This document shows positions 1-10,409 of a stretch of DNA of 64,000 nt, one piece after another. The notes below the pieces were generated by a model. That model was given only the letters and a program-made list of their open reading frames with translations, did no database searches and was not told where the DNA came from. This DNA comes from Idiomarina baltica OS145. Lineage in GTDB: Bacteria; Pseudomonadota; Gammaproteobacteria; Enterobacterales; Alteromonadaceae. Every line of letters begins with the position of its first letter. Position 1 is the first letter of the stretch. The position numbers were made by a program, and so were the translations under genes. The stretch lies in contig NZ_CH672403.1 of assembly GCF_000152885.1 (NCBI RefSeq), forward strand, positions 124,510 through 188,509. Direction: 5' to 3'.

Positions 1-410
<410 letters not shown>

Positions 411-430
411 AAAAAGTTCAATCAACTCAA

Positions 431-474
431 TGAATTACGTGTGCTTGCTACCTCAGTAGCTAGACACTCATTCA
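431..474 (-). other. Predicted hairpin in the 16S leader RNA
   Basis: A nested inverted repeat lies between boxA and the 16S start. TGAAT at 431-435 pairs with ATTCA at 470-474, GTGT (439-442) with ACAC (64-67 of the same hundred), and GCTAC (447-451) with GTAGC (456-460) around a CTCA loop. It is probably a leader stem taking part in 16S precursor folding or processing. The pairing is visible in the sequence; the role is inferred. Confidence 0.5.
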
Positions 475-506
475 AAAGTTGCAATATTTTTTGTTGCTTA
501 CTTTTG

Positions 507-552
507 CAAGTGCCCACACAGTTTGCTTGGCTTGATATATTGTTAAAGAGCG
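507..552 (-). promoter_or_regulatory. rRNA leader antitermination elements (boxA and boxC-like)
   Basis: On the minus strand, CGCTCTTTAACA (541-552) matches the rRNA boxA that recruits the NusB/NusE antitermination complex. It is followed by CTGTGTGGGCACTTG (507-521), which resembles the conserved boxC-like segment of gammaproteobacterial rrn leaders. Position and order relative to the 16S start agree with the E. coli leader. Confidence 0.85.
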
Positions 553-583
553 TTTCTCAGCAGCCTTGCTGCGAGAGGTGCGT

Positions 584-611
584 ATTCTACACACCGTCAG
601 TTTTCTGTCAA
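584..611 (-). promoter_or_regulatory. rRNA operon promoter, proximal (P2-like)
   Basis: Minus-strand TTGACA (606-611) is separated by 16 bases from TAGAAT (584-589), followed by ACGCACC. A short spacer and this start-proximal text are typical of stable-RNA promoters under growth-rate control. It lies upstream of boxA. Confidence 0.75.
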
Positions 612-685
612 CACTTTTTTGAAAAAGATTTTTTAGAAAACTTATGTTTTCGGCGACTTCGTTGTCTGCCTCAAACGTGGAGCGT

Positions 686-713
686 ATTTTAGACATTTAT
701 CTCCGTGGGTCAA
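686..713 (-). promoter_or_regulatory. rRNA operon promoter, distal (P1-like)
   Basis: Minus-strand TTGACC (708-713) is separated by 16 bases from TAAAAT (686-691), followed by ACGCTCC. It lies about 100 bases upstream of the proximal promoter, as P1 and P2 do in E. coli. The AT-rich run at about 718-745 could be an UP element. From 746 to 875 I see nothing further except a short hairpin at 811-825 ahead of trmA. Confidence 0.65.
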
Positions 714-875
714 GGGCTATTTTCAATGTTTTTATTCGTTTGTACAGATTCCCGTCAAATGTAAATAAACACAACACAATTAAGCCCAAATTCGTTTAAT
801 AAGTCACCAAATCGGCACTAAGCCGACAAAAATGATAAACTAAAAGCTACTAACTTAAAGCAACGCCTATTAATC

Positions 876-1982
876 ATGACCTACAAAACAATCGATCCGT
901 CCGAATACCCGCTGCAATTTGCCGAGAAGGCAAAACACTTACAGCAATTGTTGTCTCCTTACTATAAAGGAGAACTTGAACTACACGAGTCGCCACGCAC
1001 TCACTACCGTATGCGTGCTGAGTTTCGAGTTTGGCATGAGCAAAACGACTTATACTACATAATGTTTAATCCCGAAACGCGGGAGAAAATCAGAATGGAT
1101 GAGTTTGTTCCAGGCTCTGGGCTTATTAATACCCTGATGAAAGCGGTCAGAGACTATGTCATTGATAAGCCAATCTTGAGAAATAAGCTGTTTCAGGTAG
1201 ATTTTCTTACGACTACAACCAATGAAGCAGTTATCTCCTGCTTATACCACAAACAATTAGATGCGGAATGGGAAGAGTCCGCAAAGCAAATGCATGAAAC
1301 ACTATCTCCAATAACTGACAAGCTTGGACTCATCGGTCGTGCAAGAAAGCAAAAGCATGTCATCGGAACCGATGAAGTAGTCGAGTGCTTGAATATTGGT
1401 AACCGTCATTGGAAAACCGTACAAACTGAAAATGCATTCACCCAACCGAATGCCGAGATCAACAAGCAAATGATAACTTGGGCAATAAATAGTGTGGGAA
1501 CACCGAAACATGACTTGCTCGAGCTATATTGCGGTAACGGTAACTTCACTCTGCCACTCTCAACACAATTCGAACACGTGCTGGCTACGGAGATCAGTAA
1601 ACGGTCGGTGGCTTCTGCTCAAGTGGCGACAGAAATGAACGGAATCAATAATGTTGAGTTCGTGCGCATGTCGTCAGAAGAGTTCAGTGAAGCACTCAAA
1701 GGTGACGTAGAAAAGCGAAGATTACAGAATATCGACCTGACGAGCTATGATTTTGGAACCGTACTTGTCGATCCGCCTCGCGCAGGCCTTGATGCTCTTA
1801 CACTTAATGTAGTCAGTCAGTATCAAAGGATACTCTACATATCCTGTAACCCAGACACACTCATACAGAATATAAACGACCTGAGTGATAAGTTTACCGT
1901 TACAAAAGCGGCCTTATTCGACCAATTTCCTTATACACACCATATCGAAGCCGGTGTCTTGTTAGAACGAAAAACTGGCTAA
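876..1982 (+). CDS. trmA: tRNA (uracil-54-C5)-methyltransferase TrmA
   Basis: It methylates U54 in the T-loop of tRNA using S-adenosylmethionine. At 368 residues it is close to the E. coli enzyme (366). An N-terminal RNA-binding part is followed by a Rossmann methyltransferase domain with a SAM motif (LLELYCGNGNFTLPL, about residues 211-225). The late motifs are VDPPRAG and YISCNPDT, where Cys324 is the nucleophile, and HHIEAG, with Glu358 as the general base; both numbers match E. coli. It diverges from the rRNA operon and converges on the MerC-family gene with a 4-base overlap of stop codons. No terminator separates that pair. Confidence 0.95.
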   Translation: MTYKTIDPSEYPLQFAEKAKHLQQLLSPYYKGELELHESPRTHYRMRAEFRVWHEQNDLYYIMFNPETREKIRMDEFVPGSGLINTLMKAVRDYVIDKPILRNKLFQVDFLTTTTNEAVISCLYHKQLDAEWEESAKQMHETLSPITDKLGLIGRARKQKHVIGTDEVVECLNIGNRHWKTVQTENAFTQPNAEINKQMITWAINSVGTPKHDLLELYCGNGNFTLPLSTQFEHVLATEISKRSVASAQVATEMNGINNVEFVRMSSEEFSEALKGDVEKRRLQNIDLTSYDFGTVLVDPPRAGLDALTLNVVSQYQRILYISCNPDTLIQNINDLSDKFTVTKAALFDQFPYTHHIEAGVLLERKTG

Positions 1983-2389
1983 ACATTTTTGGCTTCAGCG
2001 AGTGGGGCATTTGCTGAAGCCATTATTTTACGTGAGCGACGTAAGTTACTGATGTGCGCGTAAATGATCAGTCCAGCGCCAACGGCAATAATAACCGGTT
2101 CTCCCCACGGACCAAGAATGTCTCGTTGCGAATATATTAATGCACCTGCGAGCAGCGGGATTAATAGAGACCACTTCCCATGCTGTTTAGCGCCGCCAAT
2201 GAGCGCAGTTAGACCCACAATAACGCTGATACCTAAAATTGTGTTTTCGAGTAAATCCTCGCCTAAAAACGAGAAACCTACCAATGCAAGTAATGGGAGA
2301 ATTAGAGGTAACAGCAAACAATGGATAGCACAGACCGTGGTGATCCATATACCCGCTCGATCCAGCTTTTGTTGTTTTGAATGAGTCAT
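1979..2389 (-). CDS. MerC-family inner-membrane protein, probably zinc-responsive
   Basis: The 136-residue protein has about four hydrophobic segments and begins with a short cytoplasmic stretch, then CAIHCLLLP, the Cys-x-x-x-Cys signature of MerC-type membrane proteins. Classic MerC takes up mercuric ion, but no other mer gene is nearby. The promoter carries a perfect palindrome matching the core of the gammaproteobacterial Zur operator, so I infer expression under zinc limitation and a role in zinc rather than mercury handling. The fold and the motif are visible; the substrate is not known from sequence. Confidence 0.75.
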   Translation of the reverse strand: MTHSKQQKLDRAGIWITTVCAIHCLLLPLILPLLALVGFSFLGEDLLENTILGISVIVGLTALIGGAKQHGKWSLLIPLLAGALIYSQRDILGPWGEPVIIAVGAGLIIYAHISNLRRSRKIMASANAPLAEAKNV

Positions 2390-2413
2390 TTGCCCCCCTT
2401 ACCTCAATGAGCC

Positions 2414-2446
2414 TGTTATATTATAACATACGTACATTGGTCGCAA
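2414..2446 (-). promoter_or_regulatory. Promoter with overlapping Zur-type operator for the MerC-family gene
   Basis: TGTTATA-T-TATAACA (2414-2428) is a perfect 7+1+7 palindrome. It equals the core of the Zur consensus in Gammaproteobacteria (GTTATA-n-TATAAC). On the minus strand it contains TATAAT (2420-2425), a -10 element, with TTGCGA (2441-2446) 15 bases upstream as a possible -35. A repressor bound here would block RNA polymerase. The start codon of the gene is 25 bases downstream. The flanks do not extend the match to the longer consensus. Confidence 0.65.
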
Positions 2447-2466
2447 GAGCGATCACAATTTAATCG

Positions 2467-3426
2467 TTAAGCTGAGGTGTATGAAAACGGAATCACGCGC
2501 TCAATTGAAGTTTCCTTTGTCTTAATCATCAGCAAACGATCAAATCCCATTGCGACACCTGCGCATGGAGGTAGCCCGTGTTCTAGCGCCGCTATTAAAA
2601 AACAATCCGCCGCGCGGTAGGGCAATTGAGCACGCTCACGTGCTGCAATATCTTTGTTGAAACGCAATGACTGCTCTACTGAATCGCTCAGTTCGTAATA
2701 ACCATTGGCAAGTTCAATCCCCTCCCAATAAATTTCGAAACGTCGCGCTACGCTAGGATTTTTACTATCAATTTGGGCTAAGGCTGCCTGACTTGCAGGA
2801 AAGTGAGTAATAGCCGTTGGTTGCGATAACGATAATTGTGGCTCTACGTAAAGATTGAAAGCGACCTGCAAAATTGTATCCACATCCGACTCACTTGCCA
2901 TCCAATCTTTCGTTCGCTCATCATCTTTCAAACGCTGATGAATTGCCTTTATTCCAGCCGGTGTTAGAGGGTCACACTGCATGTGTTGCAGAAAAGCATC
3001 TTGATACGTCAATTTTACTAAGGGCGGAGCGTCAGCAACTGTCATTAACAACTCACCAATCTCAGCTATCAGTTGGTCATCGTCAAAACCCACTCGATAC
3101 CACTCCAGCATCATAAACTCAGGGTTATGGTGACGGCCAACCGGATCATCGCGTACCACATGGCTTAACTGATAGAGACTATGCCCATATTGCGCTAGCA
3201 AACGCTTCATCGCATATTCCGGGGAGGTTTGAAGATAACGTAAGTTGTGCTGACTATCGCGCGTACTGAGGTTTTCAATATGCCGATCGGTGACACCGTG
3301 TTGGCACAATAGTGGGGTATCGACTTCTAACACATCGCGCTCGAAAAAAAACGAACGAAGTTGCCGCAACAACTCCGCTCGTTTCTTTAATACGTTTAAC
3401 GTGGCTTTTGAACGCCAGTCAGACAT
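2467..3426 (-). CDS. epmA: Elongation factor P--(R)-beta-lysine ligase EpmA
   Basis: This lysyl-tRNA-synthetase-like enzyme (319 residues; E. coli 325) attaches (R)-beta-lysine to a conserved lysine of EF-P. It is a class II synthetase catalytic core without the anticodon-binding domain. Visible class II motifs include a motif-2 region (VVRDDPVGRHHNPEFMMLEW) and motif 3 near the C terminus (GVAMGFDRLLM). It follows efp on the same strand after a 5-base gap, so the two are very likely cotranscribed. Its substrate-producing partner, epmB, lies just beyond efp on the other strand. Confidence 0.95.
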   Translation of the reverse strand: MSDWRSKATLNVLKKRAELLRQLRSFFFERDVLEVDTPLLCQHGVTDRHIENLSTRDSQHNLRYLQTSPEYAMKRLLAQYGHSLYQLSHVVRDDPVGRHHNPEFMMLEWYRVGFDDDQLIAEIGELLMTVADAPPLVKLTYQDAFLQHMQCDPLTPAGIKAIHQRLKDDERTKDWMASESDVDTILQVAFNLYVEPQLSLSQPTAITHFPASQAALAQIDSKNPSVARRFEIYWEGIELANGYYELSDSVEQSLRFNKDIAARERAQLPYRAADCFLIAALEHGLPPCAGVAMGFDRLLMIKTKETSIERVIPFSYTSA

Positions 3427-3431
3427 AGTAT

Positions 3432-4001
3432 TTACTTCTGCACGCGTGAAACATATTCGCCTGAGCGAGTATCCACTTTAATAACTTCACCAATTTGCAC
3501 GAACAACGGGACACGCACTACTGCGCCGGTGCTTAGTGTTGCAGGTTTACCACCTGTACCGGCAGTATCACCTTTTAGCCCTGGATCGGTTTCAGTAATC
3601 TCCAGCTCAACGAAATTAGGTGGTTGTACGTTAATCGGGTTACCTTCCCACAGAGTAAGCGTACATACGTCTTGCTCAACTAACCACTTTTCAGCTTCAC
3701 CGACGGCTTTTGCATCCGCGGCAACTTGCTCAAAGGTTTCATTGTTCATGAAGTGCCAGAACTCACCGTCGTTATAAAGGTATGCCAACTCCAGTTCAAT
3801 TACATCGGCGCCTTCCACAGACTCGCCTGATTTAAACGTTTTCTCAACGACTTTGCCACTGATGAGTTTACGGATTTTAACACGGTTAAATGCCTGACCT
3901 TTACCCGGCTTAACCATCTCGTTTTCAACGATGGAGCATGGCTCACCGTCTTGCATGATCTTTAAGCCACCTTTGAATTCGTTGGTGCTGTAATTCGCCA
4001 T
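3432..4001 (-). CDS. efp: Translation elongation factor P
   Basis: EF-P relieves ribosomes stalled at polyproline stretches. The protein is 189 residues. The start at 4001 (MANYSTNEF) is chosen because AAGGAT lies just upstream and the family begins here; a longer reading to 4118 would add 39 unrelated residues. The modification loop PGKGQAF places Lys34 at the site that EpmA lengthens with beta-lysine. The three beta-barrel domains span the protein. It is transcribed divergently from epmB with a 111-base intergenic region and is followed closely by epmA. Confidence 0.97.
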   Translation of the reverse strand: MANYSTNEFKGGLKIMQDGEPCSIVENEMVKPGKGQAFNRVKIRKLISGKVVEKTFKSGESVEGADVIELELAYLYNDGEFWHFMNNETFEQVAADAKAVGEAEKWLVEQDVCTLTLWEGNPINVQPPNFVELEITETDPGLKGDTAGTGGKPATLSTGAVVRVPLFVQIGEVIKVDTRSGEYVSRVQK

Positions 4002-4112
4002 AAATTTTGTATCCTTGTTTCTCAATACAACTTGATTGCCGCAATAATAAACCAATCCAAGCGGTTTTTCAGGTAAAATAATGACATTAATTGTTAAATA
4101 GGGAGTCGTGCA

Positions 4113-5135
4113 GTGCAAACTCTTGAAGTATCAACGCGCGATGAATGGCAGCTCGAGTTGGCTAAAAGCTATAAAGATCCGCGCCAGCTGCTTACAACAT
4201 TAGGGCTCGATCCCAATGCATTCAACGAGCACCTCGAAGCAAAAAAGTTGTTTTCGTTCCGTGTGCCGCGGCCCTTTGTCGAGTTGATGGAAGCTGGAAA
4301 CCCACAGGACCCTCTCCTGCGACAAGTGCTACCCCTCGCTGATGAATTCACAGTAACGCCAGGGTACAGCACTGACCCACTTAATGAAGTGACCGACAAA
4401 CGTGAGCATGCAGTTCCCCAAGGTCTACTTCATAAGTATGCATCGCGTGTACTACTTCTGGTTCAGGGGGCGTGCGCTATAAACTGTCGCTATTGCTTTC
4501 GTCGCCATTATCCCTATGCGGATGATGTATTACCGCGTAAACAGTTTGACGAGTGTGTCGAGTACGTTCGTCAGAATCAAGAAGTGAACGAAGTCATTTT
4601 AAGTGGCGGCGACCCGCTGTTTGCCAATGATGGATACCTCATCGAACTCGCCGATAAATTGGCCGAACTAAAACAAATAAAACGGTTGCGCATTCACTCT
4701 CGCCTGCCGGTGGTATTGCCACAACGTTTAACCGAACGTCTTGCGACGCATTTAACCCAGCGCTTCGAGCAAGTGATATTGGTGATACACGCCAACCACG
4801 CTAATGAGATCGGAAGTTCGCTTAAACAGCACCTAGCAACATGGCGACAACGTGGTGTCACATTACTGAATCAAAGCGTCTTATTAAAAGCAATCAATGA
4901 CGACGCAGACTCACTCTCACAACTCAGCGAAAGGCTTTTCGATGCGTCTGTGTTACCCTATTACCTACACCAACTCGACCCGGTTCAAGGAGCTGCGCAT
5001 TTTGCAATTAGCGACGCGCGCGCACGTGAACTTTGGCAACAAATTAACGCCAGACTGCCTGGGTTTTTAGTCCCCAAGCTCGTTCGCGAAATTCCTAACC
5101 GAGACAGTAAAACACCCATCATGCCAAGCGAATGA
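4113..5135 (+). CDS. epmB: EF-P beta-lysylation protein EpmB (lysine 2,3-aminomutase)
   Basis: This radical-SAM, PLP-dependent enzyme converts (S)-alpha-lysine to (R)-beta-lysine for EF-P modification. It has 340 residues. The iron-sulfur cluster motif C-x3-C-x2-C is seen in CAINCRYCF, within about residues 122-130. It starts with GTG, preceded by GGGAG at 4101-4105. It lies divergently next to efp-epmA, so the donor enzyme, ligase and substrate are together. The next gene follows after 12 bases. Confidence 0.94.
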   Translation: MQTLEVSTRDEWQLELAKSYKDPRQLLTTLGLDPNAFNEHLEAKKLFSFRVPRPFVELMEAGNPQDPLLRQVLPLADEFTVTPGYSTDPLNEVTDKREHAVPQGLLHKYASRVLLLVQGACAINCRYCFRRHYPYADDVLPRKQFDECVEYVRQNQEVNEVILSGGDPLFANDGYLIELADKLAELKQIKRLRIHSRLPVVLPQRLTERLATHLTQRFEQVILVIHANHANEIGSSLKQHLATWRQRGVTLLNQSVLLKAINDDADSLSQLSERLFDASVLPYYLHQLDPVQGAAHFAISDARARELWQQINARLPGFLVPKLVREIPNRDSKTPIMPSE

Positions 5136-5147
5136 GGAAAACCAAAG

Positions 5148-5468
5148 ATGAGTGAAGCAATTGATCGCGTTGACAAACAGTTACAAGAACACCTGCGCGT
5201 ACTCTATCGACAAGTTGTCGACGCGGACCAGTATTTAGATGATTTAAGAGAACAGGGCAAAGCTAAATTTGACAGTATCTTTGTTGAACAAACAGCTTTC
5301 GAAACCAAAGGCAATCGCTTTCAGCCTTATCTCCAAGAAGTGACAAAAAATGTAGAAGCCTGGCAACTGGAGCGTGACAATGAAGCGTTGTTGAAAACCA
5401 TTGTCGAACAACTCCAGCTACTAACAGAGACGTTGGCACGCCTTAAGCAGATCCGCCAGGCTGGTTAG
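5148..5468 (+). CDS. Small helical protein, possibly PriC-like
   Basis: The protein has 106 residues, is charged, appears almost wholly alpha-helical and has no signal peptide. The order of hydrophobic and charged residues in FDSIFVEQTAFETKG and the following Leu-rich helices recalls part of the primosomal protein PriC (N''), but PriC is usually longer, so this is only a suggestion. A good ribosome site (GAGGAAAA) precedes the ATG. It sits 12 bases after epmB, probably in the same transcript. Its last 26 bases overlap the end of the convergent DUF3016 gene. Confidence 0.6.
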   Translation: MSEAIDRVDKQLQEHLRVLYRQVVDADQYLDDLREQGKAKFDSIFVEQTAFETKGNRFQPYLQEVTKNVEAWQLERDNEALLKTIVEQLQLLTETLARLKQIRQAG

Positions 5469-5976
5469 CCTTAATTTGCTCGGAGAAGGTTTCTCTGAAC
5501 CACTCTTCGAGCATCTTATGTTCATAGTAGTTAATATCTCGATTACGTTTAATCGAGGCCATACTATCCATATCAAAACCCATATCTTTTACAACAACAG
5601 AGTTCTCTTTAATAACCTGCCCTTGCGCGTCAGTTAGCTTGTAAGTCAAGTTAATACGCGGAAAATCAATAGGTCGTACAACACGAATATAAGATGTTGC
5701 GCTTTGACCAAAGGTCGGCTCGATCCGACCGGTTAAATCCACATCCGTAACCGTTACCTCAAGCGTTTGCTTTTCTGGCAATAAACTCGCTAATTCATTA
5801 AACTTCTCAGTGAAATCTTCTTTTGTCTTCTCTTGGAAACGCGACTCAATGCCTGTAGCCGGCGAAAAGTCGGTGTACTTCTCAACATCCTTGAACGTTA
5901 CTTTAGCCTCGCCCGCAAACACAGACGTTGCAATAAGTGATAACGGAATCAACGATGTAACCCATATCCTTTTCAT
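5443..5976 (-). CDS. DUF3016-family exported protein
   Basis: A signal peptide of about 21 residues, ending SVFAG, precedes a mature domain with the features I associate with DUF3016: VTFKDVEKYTDF near the start, LEVTVTDVDLTG in the middle and a C-terminal EEWFRETF helix. The function of the family is unknown. The start at 5976 is chosen for the strong GGAGGT site six bases upstream; a reading from 6003 would bury that site. It is likely periplasmic. It stands alone and converges on the preceding small gene. Confidence 0.75.
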   Translation of the reverse strand: MKRIWVTSLIPLSLIATSVFAGEAKVTFKDVEKYTDFSPATGIESRFQEKTKEDFTEKFNELASLLPEKQTLEVTVTDVDLTGRIEPTFGQSATSYIRVVRPIDFPRINLTYKLTDAQGQVIKENSVVVKDMGFDMDSMASIKRNRDINYYEHKMLEEWFRETFSEQIKANQPGGSA

Positions 5977-6049
5977 AATCACCTCCATAGGTAATTGACT
6001 CACAAGATTTGACTACAATATAACCAAAAGATTCCCTGATTACATAAAC

Positions 6050-6079
6050 AAACAAAAAAAGAGCCCCGAAGGGCTCTTT
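6050..6079 (-). terminator. Rho-independent terminator of groEL
   Basis: AAAGAGCCC-CGAA-GGGCTCTTT (6058-6079) forms a perfect stem with a tetraloop. Read on the minus strand it is followed by a run of T residues (complement of 6054-6060). It lies 29 bases after the groEL stop codon. Confidence 0.9.
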
Positions 6080-6107
6080 ATTAAGTGTTCATGGGGTGAA
6101 CGACAGA

Positions 6108-7787
<1,680 letters not shown>

Positions 7788-7798
7788 TTAGATTCGGC

Positions 7799-8089
7799 TT
7801 ACTCTTGGATAGCCAAGATGTCGCTTTCGCTCATGATCAGGTATTCTTCGCCGTCAATTTTTTCAGTCTTAACGCCGTACCCTTCATTGAAAAGCACTTT
7901 GTCACCCACTTTCACGTCAAGTGGACGTACTTCACCGCTCTCTAAGATGCGTCCGTTGCCAACGGCAACGACTTCACCACGCGTTGATTTTTCTGCTGCT
8001 GAGCCAGTTAGAACGATACCGCCTGCCGATTTAGCCTCGACTTCGATACGCTTGATAATGACTCGGTCGTGTAAAGGACGAAGTTTCAT
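7799..8089 (-). CDS. groS: Co-chaperonin GroES (10 kDa)
   Basis: This is the heptameric lid of the GroEL chamber. It has 96 residues from the start [10 protein letters not shown]. That start is preferred over an upstream ATG at 8131 because AAGGAG lies in front of it and the family begins here. The mobile loop ([12 protein letters not shown] follows [12 protein letters not shown]) is present. It is the first gene of the operon, behind a sigma-32-type promoter. Confidence 0.98.
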   Translation of the reverse strand: MKLRPLHDRVIIKRIEVEAKSAGGIVLTGSAAEKSTRGEVVAVGNGRILESGEVRPLDVKVGDKVLFNEGYGVKTEKIDGEEYLIMSESDILAIQE

Positions 8090-8162
8090 TTCTCGATAAC
8101 TCCTTAACCTATTGTTGTTGATAAAACCCACTGAGTGGGCGTTTAAATTTAGTCGTGACCTT

Positions 8163-8192
8163 TAAATGGGGTATGATTTTCTGTTATCAAGG
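8163..8192 (-). promoter_or_regulatory. Sigma-32 (heat-shock) promoter of groES-groEL
   Basis: On the minus strand CCTTGAT (8186-8192) is followed after 14 bases by CCCCATTTA (8163-8171). The heat-shock consensus is CTTGAA, a 13-17 base spacer and CCCCATnT. The element lies about 75 bases upstream of the groES start, in the divergent region shared with cutA. Confidence 0.85.
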
Positions 8193-8230
8193 TTTGCAAG
8201 AAAATTTTTTTCATCATATTCGAGGTGAAC

Positions 8231-8554
8231 ATGACTACCCCCATCCGCATGGTTTACACCACTACCGACGATGGCGAAGTTGCTGATAGACTAGCCAAAA
8301 CAATGATTGAGCGACGTCTAGCCGCCTGCGTAAAAATCGTGCCCAAGGTGAGTTCTTACTATCGCTGGGAGGATAAAGTTCAGTGCGACAGCGAATACTG
8401 GTTGGTGATTAAAACCCATCATTGGCAGGTCGCAAACCTTAAGCAGTTTATCAGCGAACAGCACAACTATGATTCACCCGAGTTTATCGTTACAGAAATC
8501 GTTGATGGACTTGAGTCATACTTGGACTGGGTTGAGGTACAAACCAAACCATGA
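8231..8554 (+). CDS. cutA: CutA divalent-cation tolerance protein
   Basis: This is a small trimeric PII-like fold protein of 107 residues, associated in E. coli with copper tolerance, though its biochemical role is unclear. Family motifs are seen: RRLAACVKIVP in the first third and ETYWLV-like SEYWLVIKT in the middle, then YDSPEFIV. The ATG at 8231 is preferred to the GTG at 8225, because GAGGTG is then its ribosome site. Its stop codon overlaps the dsbD start (ATGA), so translation of the two is probably coupled, as in many relatives. Confidence 0.93.
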   Translation: MTTPIRMVYTTTDDGEVADRLAKTMIERRLAACVKIVPKVSSYYRWEDKVQCDSEYWLVIKTHHWQVANLKQFISEQHNYDSPEFIVTEIVDGLESYLDWVEVQTKP

Positions 8555-10254
8555 AAAAAATATGTTCGACTTTCCTATTTGCGCTAATCAGTTGGAACCT
8601 ACTCACGGCCAATGCCGTCGCCCAAAGTAGTAATATCTTTGACCAGCAGCCGGAGTTTTTAACGGTCGATCAAGCCTTTAATGTTCAGGTACTTAGTGAA
8701 AAGCCACTCACTGTTGGCATTGAGATCCAGCCTGGCTATTACTTGTATCAGCACGCGTTTAAACTCACACCTGCATCGGCTCTTAATCGACCTATCGAGT
8801 ACCCTCCTGCGGAATCACACGTCGATGAGTTCTTTGGTGAGAGTCAGGTTTACCGAAACTATGTCGAACTGACTTACTCACTCAATGCAGGTGTCAACGA
8901 GGTGACCTTTCACTACCAGGGTTGCGCCGACGCCGGCTTATGCTATCCGCCCGAAACACGCACTATTGGTGTTCAAAGTGATACCAATGAGCCCATTAAG
9001 GCGGCATCTAATCCTACGGAAAACAACCAGGTTGAACAGGTCGACCTCGCCACCTTAGGTTTATTTTTTCTATTAGGTATCGGACTCGCCTTTACTCCGT
9101 GCGTATTCCCAATGTATCCAATCATCTCCGCGACAGTTGTTGGAGACAAACCAAAAACACTTAAAAACCTCGTCTTTCTTGCCTTCATTTATGTGCAGGG
9201 AATGGCTATCACCTATTCGTTGCTAGGACTTATCGTTGCTTCAATGGGGATGCAATTTCAGGCTTATTTCCAACACCCAGCCATCATTGCCACCTTAGCA
9301 ATTGCCTTCGCGATTTTTGCCATGAGCATGTTGGATATTATCAACCTACAACTACCGTCGGGTTGGCAATCACGACTAGACCAAATCAGTAGAAACCAAA
9401 GCGGCGGTCGAATTGCCGGTGTATTTTCCATCGGCGTGATTTCCGGGTTAGTCGCTTCACCCTGCACGACCGCGCCATTGAGTGGGGCATTGCTGTTCGT
9501 TGCACAAACTGGCGAATGGCTCTCTGGCGCTATACTATTGTACGCCCTGAGTTTAGGCATGGGCTTACCACTAATCGTTTTCGCCGCATCCGGTGGAAGG
9601 TTACTACCGAAAGCCGGCGCTTGGATGAATATCATCAAGCACTTGCTCGGCTGGTTGCTATTAGCTGCTGTGGTTTTCTTATTAGAGCGCCTGTTTAACG
9701 ACACAGTAAGCTTCTTTTTATGGCTTACTTACTTTGTCGGTTTAGCGGTGTATATGGGACGACATATTAACGATTTGAAGCATTCGTTAAGCCGCGCTTT
9801 ACTCTACCTACTGGTAACGGCGACAGCCGTCGCTGGTGGCTATTGGCAAGTCGATAAGTATTACTCTGTTAAACAAACTCACGGTTTTTTCACTCAGGTT
9901 GAAACGCGAGCAGCGCTTGAGCAACAGCTGAATAACGCACGCCAATCTCAGCAGTGGGTGATGGTCGATCTTTATGCAGATTGGTGCGTTGCGTGCAAGG
10001 AGTTTGAGCAATATACCTTTTCACGCCGTTCAGTACAGAGTGCACTCAGCGAATTCAAAAAATTGCAAATAGACGTCACGGCAAATACCGCGGAACACAA
10101 GCAACTACTCAGCGACTATCAAGTACTGGGATTACCAACGCTTTTATTCTTCTCCCCAAATGGCGAGGAGCTCAAGCAGTGGCGTGTAACCGGCTTTTTG
10201 GATGAAGATGCGTTCAATGAACATTTACAAAAGATGAAAGACACTGCAAACTAG
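8551..10254 (+). CDS. dsbD: Thiol:disulfide interchange protein DsbD
   Basis: It carries electrons from cytoplasmic thioredoxin across the inner membrane to DsbC, DsbG and CcmG. Order of domains in the 567 residues: signal peptide (to about 25); periplasmic alpha domain with the cysteine pair in CADAGLCYPP; eight-helix membrane domain with the conserved cysteines in TPCVFPMYP and SPCTTAPL; and C-terminal thioredoxin domain with WCVAC (Cys479, Cys482). All six functional cysteines are present. It overlaps cutA by 4 bases. The following 155 bases hold the promoter for aroQ. Confidence 0.96.
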   Translation: MKKICSTFLFALISWNLLTANAVAQSSNIFDQQPEFLTVDQAFNVQVLSEKPLTVGIEIQPGYYLYQHAFKLTPASALNRPIEYPPAESHVDEFFGESQVYRNYVELTYSLNAGVNEVTFHYQGCADAGLCYPPETRTIGVQSDTNEPIKAASNPTENNQVEQVDLATLGLFFLLGIGLAFTPCVFPMYPIISATVVGDKPKTLKNLVFLAFIYVQGMAITYSLLGLIVASMGMQFQAYFQHPAIIATLAIAFAIFAMSMLDIINLQLPSGWQSRLDQISRNQSGGRIAGVFSIGVISGLVASPCTTAPLSGALLFVAQTGEWLSGAILLYALSLGMGLPLIVFAASGGRLLPKAGAWMNIIKHLLGWLLLAAVVFLLERLFNDTVSFFLWLTYFVGLAVYMGRHINDLKHSLSRALLYLLVTATAVAGGYWQVDKYYSVKQTHGFFTQVETRAALEQQLNNARQSQQWVMVDLYADWCVACKEFEQYTFSRRSVQSALSEFKKLQIDVTANTAEHKQLLSDYQVLGLPTLLFFSPNGEELKQWRVTGFLDEDAFNEHLQKMKDTAN

Positions 10255-10292
10255 AGTTTGCGGCGAAAATCGCTGATAAGACCAGTATTTTA

Positions 10293-10320
10293 CTGCAAAC
10301 TAGCATAACTCAACTATAAT
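10293..10320 (+). promoter_or_regulatory. Likely promoter for aroQ-accB-accC
   Basis: A perfect TATAAT lies at 10315-10320, with CTGCAA (10293-10298) 16 bases upstream as a weak -35. It is 90 bases ahead of the aroQ start chosen here, in the only sizeable gap before the acc genes. Confidence 0.5.
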
Positions 10321-10409
10321 GCAGAAAGTTTTGTCAAAATGGCGGTTAAATTGTACTGAACCGTCATTAATCTTTGACTTTTAACATGTTCGTAACTTTT
10401 GGCGGCAAT

